Source: DAONFI01 sp035403485
GTDB lineage: Bacteria; Planctomycetota; Phycisphaerae; SM23-33
DNA: 40,702 nucleotides
NCBI GenBank assembly: GCA_964536835.1
Contig: CAZIAZ010000027.1
Span: forward strand, 1-40,702
Reading direction: 5' to 3'
Shown: positions 8,958 through 15,357 of the stretch, piece by piece
Position numbering within the stretch: position 1 is the first letter of the stretch
How the letters are laid out: each line of letters begins with the position of its first letter
Made by a program: the position numbers and the translations under genes
Notes under the pieces: generated by a model
Told to the model about the DNA's origin: nothing
Databases searched by the model: none
Seen by the model: the letters and a program-made list of their open reading frames with translations, nothing else

Positions 8958-8986
8958 CTTGTAACTACATGCTTGATTTTTGTCAA
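8958..8986 (-). promoter_or_regulatory. Promoter of the regulator-SDR operon
   Basis: Read on the minus strand: -35 TTGACA (8981-8986, perfect), a 17-bp spacer, then -10 TACAAG (8958-8963, 4 of 6). The predicted start of transcription is about 8951, at or next to the A of the start codon, so the mRNA may be leaderless or nearly so. No Shine-Dalgarno is visible, which agrees. Confidence 0.55.
8960..8969. promoter_or_regulatory. Candidate GntR-type operator overlapping the -10 box
   Basis: TGTAACTACA is a 4+2+4 inverted repeat and contains GT-AACT-AC, matching the GTnnnnAC core of GntR-family operators and resembling the AraR half-site TTGTA. It covers part of the -10 box of the regulator's own promoter, the usual position for autorepression. 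Confidence 0.45.
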
Positions 8987-9015
8987 TTGTTTTTTGTCAT
9001 TTTTTGTAATTATAT

Positions 9016-9199
9016 TAAAGGCCGTTCTCAATTACCCTGCGGCCGCAAAAAATAAGATATTAAAGGTTGTGAGCGGCAATCGTGCATCTGCGACGTCACA
9101 AAAACTCAGCGAATTGACAATTCGCAGTCGTTTTTGTTCCTTGCATCTGCATAATTGCCACTCATTTGCGTCTCACAGTCTAATTGAGAACGACCTCTA
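9016..9199. mobile_element. 184-bp palindromic MITE-like element
   Basis: The ends are inverted repeats of 19 bp with 17 matches: TAAAGGCCGTTCTCAATTA (9016-9034) and TAATTGAGAACGACCTCTA (9181-9199). Both ends carry an outer TA, consistent with a TA target as in IS630/Tc1-mariner-type elements. Inside, further arms pair in order (TGTGAG with CTCACA, GGCAAT with ATTGCC, AAAAAC with GTTTTT) down to a near-central hairpin GCGAATTG-A-CAATTCGC (9109-9125). It has no open reading frame of note. A structured small RNA of 6S-like shape is the alternative. It sits 29 bp upstream of the regulator promoter's -35 box. Confidence 0.65.
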
Positions 9200-9274
9200 G
9201 GTTCCGGCGGGAAATATCGGGCGATACTGATACCTGTAATAATATGCTTTTCTTAACTGGAAGCACTTGCCAAA

Positions 9275-10570
9275 TCAATCATCATCGTCATCGGCATTTT
9301 TTGATTTTTTGCCGGTATCGTCGGCGGATATGAATGTCGTTTTCACAAGCGGCAGCGATGCTCCCCTTGTTTTGTACAAACACTGCACTTCAGAACCATC
9401 CTTGTGAATCATTATGAAAACTGTTTTGCCTTTTTCACGTTTGACATCCCAGGTACAATCACGATTATTGAGCTCAGCCTGCGATACTGCCTCGTCAAGC
9501 AGCGACTGCGGCAGCCAGAGATTGCGGAAACGGCTGGAATCGATTTTTATCTTGTCCTTTTTCGCCGCCGAAAAGAAATCGTCAGCCTTTTGAAATTTCA
9601 TCTTGCAAACTGCGTCGGCACGCGACATGAAATTTACCAGCGTTTCAATGAGTATTCTGTCGCAAATATCCTGGCTTGGATTTTTATCCCATGACAGCCA
9701 CCATTCGTTATATTCCCTTTCCAACTTGGTCGGACTGCCCAGATACCTGCAAAAACTTTTGGCGTTGTCGTTGCCCTTCACAACTGACTCCAGATATTTC
9801 TGGAATTTTTTCCGATATTTGTAATTGCCTGCCGAATCCTGCGCATGGACGAAAAAATGTACCATAGACCACGCCTGATCGTAATTGGCGATATCCATCT
9901 GCGAATTCCATGCGTCGTGGGACATGGTCACCATTCTGGGGAAAGGCTTGAATTTGCCGTCTTTTATGGATTCCTGCACGCGTTGCATTCTGCCGCTGCG
10001 TTTATAAAGATTTTTGCCTTTTTTAAACAGTTTGCCGGTATCGACTACGCCAGGTATGAGTTTGTCGCCGGTCCATTTGGCTTCGCCGAAATATTCCGCC
10101 ATGCCCTCGTTCAGCCATATCGGCATAACATCGTGTCGGCCATTGGTTATAACCATATCGACGAACTGGTGAAAACCTTCATGCTGCACGGTATGCCAGA
10201 CATCTTCTTTTGAAAATTTGGCTGAATCGGCAGCTGCCCGCAGTTCCTTGCCGGTATAGACGCCCACGCTGCCGGCAAGCTGGCCGCCGATAGCCGTCTG
10301 ATAATCGTCATAATTCGCATAAAGAAAAAAGGGCAGTTTGCGTGTGATTTTTCCGCCAAAACCCTTGGTACGATTGTGATATTGCTCAGCCATGGCGTTG
10401 ACGCGGGAGATGGCTTCATAAACGTCCTCTTGGGGAAGGTCGGAATATATGATGTGATATTTGGCTTCGTATTTTTTCATTACGCCGGCATACAGCGGCA
10501 GATTCATAAAAAACAACACCAGCATCGCTAAAGAAATTTTTTTGTGCATCGTAATCATCATCAAAGGCAT
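9275..10570 (-). CDS. Secreted zinc metallopeptidase-like protein, DUF1570 type
   Basis: Envelope or secreted protein of up to 431 residues. A signal peptide begins at Met8 (K-K then a hydrophobic stretch ending L-Y-A-G), so the real start may be 10549. The zinc site is H-E-G-F-H at 130-134, followed by W-L-N-E-G (Glu155), the third-ligand arrangement of gluzincins. This HExxH/NEG pair with flanking W-x-x-x-x-H-E is typical of the DUF1570 family, abundant in Planctomycetota. The C-terminus is lysine-rich and ends in five aspartates. It lies 6 nt after the upstream gene's stop in a run of envelope-protein genes. The physiological substrate is unknown. Confidence 0.75.
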   Translation of the reverse strand: MPLMMITMHKKISLAMLVLFFMNLPLYAGVMKKYEAKYHIIYSDLPQEDVYEAISRVNAMAEQYHNRTKGFGGKITRKLPFFLYANYDDYQTAIGGQLAGSVGVYTGKELRAAADSAKFSKEDVWHTVQHEGFHQFVDMVITNGRHDVMPIWLNEGMAEYFGEAKWTGDKLIPGVVDTGKLFKKGKNLYKRSGRMQRVQESIKDGKFKPFPRMVTMSHDAWNSQMDIANYDQAWSMVHFFVHAQDSAGNYKYRKKFQKYLESVVKGNDNAKSFCRYLGSPTKLEREYNEWWLSWDKNPSQDICDRILIETLVNFMSRADAVCKMKFQKADDFFSAAKKDKIKIDSSRFRNLWLPQSLLDEAVSQAELNNRDCTWDVKREKGKTVFIMIHKDGSEVQCLYKTRGASLPLVKTTFISADDTGKKSKNADDDDD

Positions 10571-10576
10571 CCAATA

Positions 10577-11338
10577 TTACGGTTGATTAAGTGAATTGAC
10601 CTGCTTTTTGGGTAAATCGGTATGTTCCGGCGCAGGGTGGGGATAGAACAACTCCCCGATATTCTGGGCAAGTTCTTCCGCCATGTCAGCAGAAAGTTTT
10701 TCAGTATAGTTGTCGGAAGTATCCATATGCCTGTCCCGAACTACGTCATCCACAGGATAACCGCCAAGCGTATCCTTCGGCCATAATCGGCCGTCATTGA
10801 CGCTTATGACTCGAACCGTCGCACCCATCTTGCCGTTCCAAACAGGATCATACGGCGAATCCTTCAGCTGGAACGTGGTAATCTGAATGTAAAGAACCAG
10901 GTCGGCATCGAGTTTTTTGCCTATTTCAGCCGTGGAAAGCTGGCTGAATTCCGTACACGACGACTTCAGATGCAACACCGAATCGGGAGATATGAGTTCG
11001 GAACACGCCTTATGTTCTTCCAGCAGCTTGTTGACGCTGCGGGCAAGTTCATATTTTATCGGTGAATACGTGACGATATTTTTAGGGTCTTCCACCAAAA
11101 CAAGGACTGACTGATCTTTGGGAATTTCATATTGCGCAGGCAGGTCGGCTGTAGGGAACAGCGACGCAAACCATCCGACGGCTGCACAGCCGCCAAAAAC
11201 CATACTGCCGGCTATGATTAACATCAAAAACATGACAACACGGCCAAGCCACAAATAATGTGAAACTCTCAAGCCGTCCTTTAGTATTTTTTCATTGTCA
11301 TTCATCGGTATTGTACCTGTAACGTCAAATCCGCACAT
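10577..11338 (-). CDS. Membrane-anchored hypothetical protein, paralogue of the next gene upstream
   Basis: A 253-residue protein (241 if it starts at Met12, 11305) of unknown function. One hydrophobic segment (about 32-50) ends in F-G-G-C, which could be a lipobox, but the N-region before it is long, so a simple membrane anchor is also possible. The exported part is homologous to the neighbouring lipoprotein: both have W-F-x-x-L-F after the Cys, a Y-x-I-x-x-x-x-x-V strand, an I-S-P block, and E-[IL]-x-K-x-L-[DN]-A-D. The spacing of 6-7 nt on both sides puts it in one operon with the DUF1570 peptidase and its paralogue. The fold cannot be named. Confidence 0.7.
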   Translation of the reverse strand: MCGFDVTGTIPMNDNEKILKDGLRVSHYLWLGRVVMFLMLIIAGSMVFGGCAAVGWFASLFPTADLPAQYEIPKDQSVLVLVEDPKNIVTYSPIKYELARSVNKLLEEHKACSELISPDSVLHLKSSCTEFSQLSTAEIGKKLDADLVLYIQITTFQLKDSPYDPVWNGKMGATVRVISVNDGRLWPKDTLGGYPVDDVVRDRHMDTSDNYTEKLSADMAEELAQNIGELFYPHPAPEHTDLPKKQVNSLNQP

Positions 11339-11345
11339 AGGTCGG

Positions 11346-12014
11346 TTAATTTTCCTTTATATATTCTTTTTCACCCTCATCGTTAACGGTGTATGTATGT
11401 TTGTAAAATTTTCTCACCAGATCTTCGGCGAGCATTTTTTCCGCCTGTTCGGCGATTAACGGCTCAGCCTGCGGCGAATAATGCGGCTCTTTCGGATATA
11501 CAACCTCTATATTTTTATCCAGCTCCCACACTGGTTCGGAATCCTTGGAGTCTTTGTCATAAAGTTTCGCTTCAGCCAATATCCTGGCCTGATAGGTATT
11601 CATGAGGCCTGGTTCGCGAGTCCTGTATTCCGAAAGCGTAACCATTAGAATGATGTCGGCGTTGAGTTCCTTGCAGAGTTCCCTGGGGTCCATGGCTTCC
11701 CAGTTGACGTGGTCGTCCTGGAATCTGGAGACGACGAACGGGCTGATAGTTTTTACGTCGTCAAGGCTATGGGTGAGTTCGTAGCAGAGTTTTGTTCCCA
11801 TCGTCAGCCGCACGTTGGGATATTCATACAACGTAGCCTGATCCGTATATACGACGACGGCGACGGTTTTATCGTCTATTGGATATTCAGGCTTTACCAG
11901 CGTTTCTTCGCGCGGCTGAAAAAGATATGTGAACCACCGTGCCCCCTCGCAGCCGCTTAGGGCTGCTGATATGGCAGTGATTATCATTATCATATAAAAA
12001 TTCAATTTTTTCAT
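11346..12014 (-). CDS. Hypothetical lipoprotein, tandem paralogue
   Basis: A 222-residue exported lipoprotein. The signal sequence starts M-K-K and ends in the lipobox L-S-G-C (Cys22). The mature part shares with the downstream gene the W-F-x-x-L-F start, the Y-P-I strand followed by V-A-V-V-V, the I-S-P block and E-L-C-K-E-L-N-A-D-I-I-L, so the two arose by duplication. The pattern of a hydrophobic strand, then an [ND]-A-D-x-x-L strand, is reminiscent of envelope proteins that build on nucleotide-like alpha/beta folds, but no family can be named. The last residues are charged. It is 17 nt downstream of the DUF2752 gene. Confidence 0.75.
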   Translation of the reverse strand: MKKLNFYMIMIITAISAALSGCEGARWFTYLFQPREETLVKPEYPIDDKTVAVVVYTDQATLYEYPNVRLTMGTKLCYELTHSLDDVKTISPFVVSRFQDDHVNWEAMDPRELCKELNADIILMVTLSEYRTREPGLMNTYQARILAEAKLYDKDSKDSEPVWELDKNIEVVYPKEPHYSPQAEPLIAEQAEKMLAEDLVRKFYKHTYTVNDEGEKEYIKEN

Positions 12015-12031
12015 GGCTTTCTCCGCAATCG

Positions 12032-12472
12032 CTACTTTATCGGATATCTGCCTTCAAGCACGCCAAGGCCGACCTTCAGGCCCCAGCTTGCAAAAAACAG
12101 AATTAATATCAACAGAACGCCTTTGGGGCCGGGCCTGAACTTTATCAAGACGTCTCTGCCGGTTATCGCCTGAAGAAGGCCGGCAATTCCCAGTACGACA
12201 ATCGCCGCAAATGCCATCGCTCCGAACGCGCTGGCACGAAAGGCCTCTATCAGCCGGCCGCGCGCCATCGCCGCCGCGGCAGTCGTAACTCCGCAACCCG
12301 GACAGGGATAATGCGTTCTGGCAAGATAACTGCAAGCCGGCAAACCCAGCCTGGTGTGAGTCCCATACCCGCAAGGCGACGCTCCAAAACGAAACAACAT
12401 CACGTAAAATATAACCACGGCAATAAAAACAACAAGCCCTATGAATCTTTTTCCTGTCTCCGTGATTTTCAT
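12032..12472 (-). CDS. DUF2752 family membrane protein
   Basis: A 146-residue protein with three hydrophobic helices (about 10-28, 70-95, 115-135). The hallmark C-P-G-C-G-V-T-T motif of DUF2752 lies between helix one and two, after a Cys in A-C-S-Y. I chose the ATG at 12472; the longer frame to 12502 needs TTG. Function of the family is unknown; the paired cysteines suggest a metal or redox site at the membrane. It precedes the two paralogous envelope genes and is probably co-transcribed. Confidence 0.8.
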   Translation of the reverse strand: MKITETGKRFIGLVVFIAVVIFYVMLFRFGASPCGYGTHTRLGLPACSYLARTHYPCPGCGVTTAAAAMARGRLIEAFRASAFGAMAFAAIVVLGIAGLLQAITGRDVLIKFRPGPKGVLLILILFFASWGLKVGLGVLEGRYPIK

Positions 12473-12575
12473 CGCAGGAGTATAACAGAAATCCGCCGTC
12501 AATTATAAGAACTTTTTTCAATTTCGCCGCAAGATACAGCTCAAAATGGTCGCTTTGAGTACATATTTCATAAGT

Positions 12576-13508
12576 TCATGCCCGCGGATGATATTTGTGG
12601 TGAATTTCCTTCAAACGGGCTGCGTCGACGTGGGTGTATATCTGCGTGGTGGAGATATCGACGTGGCCGAGCATTTCCTGTACGCTGCGGAGGTCAGCCT
12701 TGCCCGACAGAAGTGCCGTGGCAAAACTGTGCCGCAACGTATGCGGCGTAGCCCGCGTTTTAAGACATGCGCGATTCACGTATTTGACGACGATGCGATA
12801 AATATCCTCACGAAGCATTTTTCTGCCTGAACGGGTCAGGAACACCACGTCGGTTTTGTCCCGAAGCAACGATGGCCGCTGGTTTTGGACATATTCATCG
12901 ATGGCTTTTAACGCACGGCCGGCAATGGGCACAAGACGCTCCTTCGAGCCTTTGCCGAATATGCGTAAAAAACCCATTTCGCTGTTGATATCCCCAAATC
13001 GCATGCCGGCGATTTCCGATGCCCTCATGCCGGACGCAAAAAGTGTAAACATGATAGCCCTGTCGCGGAGAGCCATGCGGTCATATGTGGAATCGGGCGC
13101 GTCAAGCAGCCGGTAGACTTCGTCTTCGCAGAGCACTTTGGGCAGCCGATTCCAGGCTTTCGGACATTGCACGCTGTCGGACACATCGCGACGCAAAACT
13201 CGCACAAGCACCAGATAGCGGCAGAACATGCGCGACGCAGCAAGTGCGCGCGACGCCGACGATACGCTCCAGCCCTGGGCGGCGGCATAGTTCAAAAATT
13301 CTTCGAAGTGCCACGTCTCCAAATCTTCCAGCCGGCCACAGCCGCACTGTTCCATATGGCGAAAGAAATGCAGCAGGTCACTTCTATAGGCTTTGCGCGT
13401 ATTGAGCGAAAGGCCGCACTCTACCTGCAAATAATCCAAAAACTCCCTCAGCCGCCTTACGGCATCAGCTGACGGCGCGGTAGATTTCGCAGGGGCAGTT
13501 AGCTGCAT
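12576..13508 (-). CDS. Tyrosine recombinase, XerC/XerD family
   Basis: Site-specific recombinase of 310 residues, the normal length for the chromosome-dimer-resolution enzymes. An N-terminal SAM-like domain binds the core site (about 15-100). The catalytic domain shows Arg in G-M-R-A-S-E, Lys in the beta-hairpin, H-T-L-R-H with its His and Arg, the G-H-V-D-I-S-T-T block and the nucleophile in I-Y-T-H-V. The start at 13508 has GGAAGA 6 nt upstream; a longer frame to 13574 lacks family-like sequence. It overlaps the upstream cysteine-protein gene by 44 bp. XerC against XerD cannot be told from the sequence, and no dif-like site was found nearby. Confidence 0.9.
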   Translation of the reverse strand: MQLTAPAKSTAPSADAVRRLREFLDYLQVECGLSLNTRKAYRSDLLHFFRHMEQCGCGRLEDLETWHFEEFLNYAAAQGWSVSSASRALAASRMFCRYLVLVRVLRRDVSDSVQCPKAWNRLPKVLCEDEVYRLLDAPDSTYDRMALRDRAIMFTLFASGMRASEIAGMRFGDINSEMGFLRIFGKGSKERLVPIAGRALKAIDEYVQNQRPSLLRDKTDVVFLTRSGRKMLREDIYRIVVKYVNRACLKTRATPHTLRHSFATALLSGKADLRSVQEMLGHVDISTTQIYTHVDAARLKEIHHKYHPRA

Positions 13509-13716
13509 TTTCGGTCTTCCGGATGCCGGCTTGCATCTCTTTATAAATCGGACAGCTGTTGAATTCACCCGCACAATGTGCGAACATCTGTGAGATGTTG
13601 CGGAAAGTCATATGACTGGCGCAACGGGGATTGGATTTTTCTACTAGTGGACACACGATTCCATTCTCCAAAACAAGTCGTTCCTTGACTATCCCAGCTA
13701 TTTGATTTATCGGCAT
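13465..13716 (-). CDS. Small cysteine-containing hypothetical protein overlapping the recombinase gene
   Basis: An 83-residue predicted cytoplasmic protein. The cysteines are spaced C-P-L-V, then C-A-S-H, then H-C-A-G-x-F, then C-P-I-Y, the sort of pattern that binds zinc or an iron-sulfur cluster; C-P-C follows near the tail. The tail runs 44 bp into the Xer recombinase gene in another frame, implying translational coupling. The start at 13716 is an ATG with AGGG 6 nt upstream. I do not recognise the family. The clustering of Cys with F and Y favours a real protein over a chance frame. Confidence 0.5.
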   Translation of the reverse strand: MPINQIAGIVKERLVLENGIVCPLVEKSNPRCASHMTFRNISQMFAHCAGEFNSCPIYKEMQAGIRKTENAANCPCEIYRAVS

Positions 13717-14060
13717 AACTACCCTGCAACTTGAATGTTAGATGGTTTTCAAAAGAATTTTCTTTTTAATTGCCGTCGAAAGGTTTCAGTAATGACGTCG
13801 AAGCAGACATCCTCATTTTCATTGTAAACCTTATTTCTGCTGAGGCCGGCTTTTTGCAGCCTCCCTGTGAAAGCACTTTTGGTGGAACAATGAACGTTAG
13901 TTATCGGACTCAAAATCAATAACTCTTTACGGTCAAAACAGTAGAATCCCAAAGGCTATTAAAAATTGTTATTTTATCCGAAACCTTTTTCCTTGATTTA
14001 CGTATATAATATAGTAGAGAATAAAAGCGATTTCTGTACTGATTGCAGAAAGGTTTATAT
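13717..14060. other. Divergent gap upstream of the surface-protein gene
   Basis: A 344-bp stretch between oppositely transcribed genes. It holds a perfect TATAAT (14005-14010) about 50 bp before the surface-protein start, without a convincing -35 box. A minus-strand 67-residue frame (13749-13952) needs a TTG start; its tail region looks protein-like (A-G-L-S-R-N-K-V-Y) but matches nothing I know. No RNA gene is evident. Confidence 0.4.
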
Positions 14061-15206
14061 ATGCAGACTATTTTCAGGACATTAATAATTGTGATACTGT
14101 TGTCGTCCGCTGTTTTGCCGGCGTGGGCTGTCAGTGTGCCTACGACCAACATGGCCCTTCTTTCAAATGGTACGGTTGAAGTACAATACGGCACAACCGT
14201 CACCGGCGACATAGCCGGCACAGCCGGCGTCAGCGTTCACAACAACGTACTCGTAACCGGCTCAGCCTATTCCGGCGGGGCATCATGGGTCGACAGCAAT
14301 TCGATAATAACCGGTTCGCTCAATTCCAACGGTAATGTAAGTACCGGCCAGGGAGTCAGCTTCGGCGGCGATGTGACCAGCGGCGGCACAACGTGGCTGG
14401 ACAATAAAACGCAGGTCGGCGGAAATGTGGAATCGAGCGGCTCGATAGATACCGGTACAAACGTCAAGGTAACAGGCGATGTGAATTCCGGCGCGAATAT
14501 ATGGCTGAACAATAAAACGAGCGTCGGCGGCAATGCGAGCCCTGGTACTAACGGCGGCACATTGAGTACCGGCAGCAACGTGACGATAGGCGGCAATACT
14601 ACGCCGTCCAATCCAACCGTTCCTACGGTGAGCATACCCACTGTTACGCCCGGCAGTGTTCCGTCCTATTCCGGCAGCGGCAGCACATGGCTGCCGAACA
14701 ATTCCAGCGCGTCCATCACGCCTGGCACTTACGGAAGCTACAGCACAGGCACGGGCGTAGACCTGTTTTTCTCCGCCGGCGAATACAATCTCGGCCAGAT
14801 ATGGCTGAATAATAACAGCACGCTGAATTTCGATACGTCGGCCGGCGACATAGTGCTGAATCTATTTGGAGATTTTAACACCGGCACAGGTGTCACATTC
14901 ATAGTGACCGGCGACGGCCTTGTGTATGTGAATGTTTACGACGGCAATTTCTGGATGGCTCAGAACTCGACCCTTGACGCGATAGTCAGGGTTTATAACG
15001 GTGAATTCGGCATGGATACCGGTGCAACCATAACCGGCAACGTATGGGCCAGCGGCGACATATACGTCGGCAAGAATTCTACCATAACGTATCGCGGCGA
15101 TTCGCCGGTTCCTGGCGTACCTGAGCCGCTTACGGTACTGTCGGTGTTCTTTGCCACGGGCGGGTTGGGCGGTTATCTGGCCAAAAGATTGAAAAAGTCG
15201 TTCTGA
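14061..15206 (+). CDS. Repetitive secreted surface protein with PEP-CTERM-like sorting tail
   Basis: A 381-residue exported protein. A Sec signal peptide (hydrophobic L-I-I-V-I-L-L, cleavage after P-A-W-A) is followed by imperfect repeats of about 36-40 residues. Each has a glycine/threonine/asparagine-rich strand (T-G-x-x-V-x-x-x-G-D-V) and a W-L-[DN]-N-[KN]-[TS] strand, the look of a right-handed beta-helix or bactofilin-like solenoid. The C-terminus is V-P-E-P, a hydrophobic helix, then a basic cluster (K-R-L-K-K), the PEP-CTERM/exosortase tripartite signal. The start is set by AGAAAGG 7 nt before the ATG; the longer frame starts with TTG. It is a single-gene unit closed by a strong terminator. 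Probably an exposed or matrix protein. Confidence 0.75.
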   Translation: MQTIFRTLIIVILLSSAVLPAWAVSVPTTNMALLSNGTVEVQYGTTVTGDIAGTAGVSVHNNVLVTGSAYSGGASWVDSNSIITGSLNSNGNVSTGQGVSFGGDVTSGGTTWLDNKTQVGGNVESSGSIDTGTNVKVTGDVNSGANIWLNNKTSVGGNASPGTNGGTLSTGSNVTIGGNTTPSNPTVPTVSIPTVTPGSVPSYSGSGSTWLPNNSSASITPGTYGSYSTGTGVDLFFSAGEYNLGQIWLNNNSTLNFDTSAGDIVLNLFGDFNTGTGVTFIVTGDGLVYVNVYDGNFWMAQNSTLDAIVRVYNGEFGMDTGATITGNVWASGDIYVGKNSTITYRGDSPVPGVPEPLTVLSVFFATGGLGGYLAKRLKKSF

Positions 15207-15283
15207 TTATTTCCAATATCCAAAACGACTGATTCACGCCCGTGGAAAAATGACAGATTTGAGTTCAATAAAAAAAACCAAAA

Positions 15284-15318
15284 GCTGACGGGTTTGCAAC
15301 AGGCCCGTCAGCTTTTTT
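15284..15318 (+). terminator. Intrinsic terminator after the surface-protein gene
   Basis: GCTGACGGG (15284-15292) pairs perfectly with CCCGTCAGC (15304-15312) around an 11-nt loop and is followed by TTTTTT. Flanking A and T runs extend the stem. It separates the surface-protein gene from recN, 40 bp further on. Confidence 0.9.
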
Positions 15319-15357
15319 ATTTGCTTATCAGCCGGCGTTTGATACCTTAATGCGCAA

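Noticed and set aside
9016..9199. The palindromic element as a genuine 6S RNA
   Set aside because: Length fits, but the matching ends with outer TA and the full-length pairing favour a MITE; no promoter or flanking conserved genes support 6S.
12503..12575. CTCAAA/TTTGAG inverted repeat as terminator of the recombinase gene
   Set aside because: Short stem without a following T-run in the right direction.
13749..13952. 67-residue minus-strand frame upstream of the surface-protein gene
   Set aside because: Needs a TTG start and lacks a ribosome site; the protein-like tail alone is not enough.
14267..14641. 124-residue antisense frame inside the surface-protein gene
   Set aside because: A mirror of the repeat codons (Pro/Leu/Val-rich), the usual shadow of Gly/Thr-rich coding sequence.
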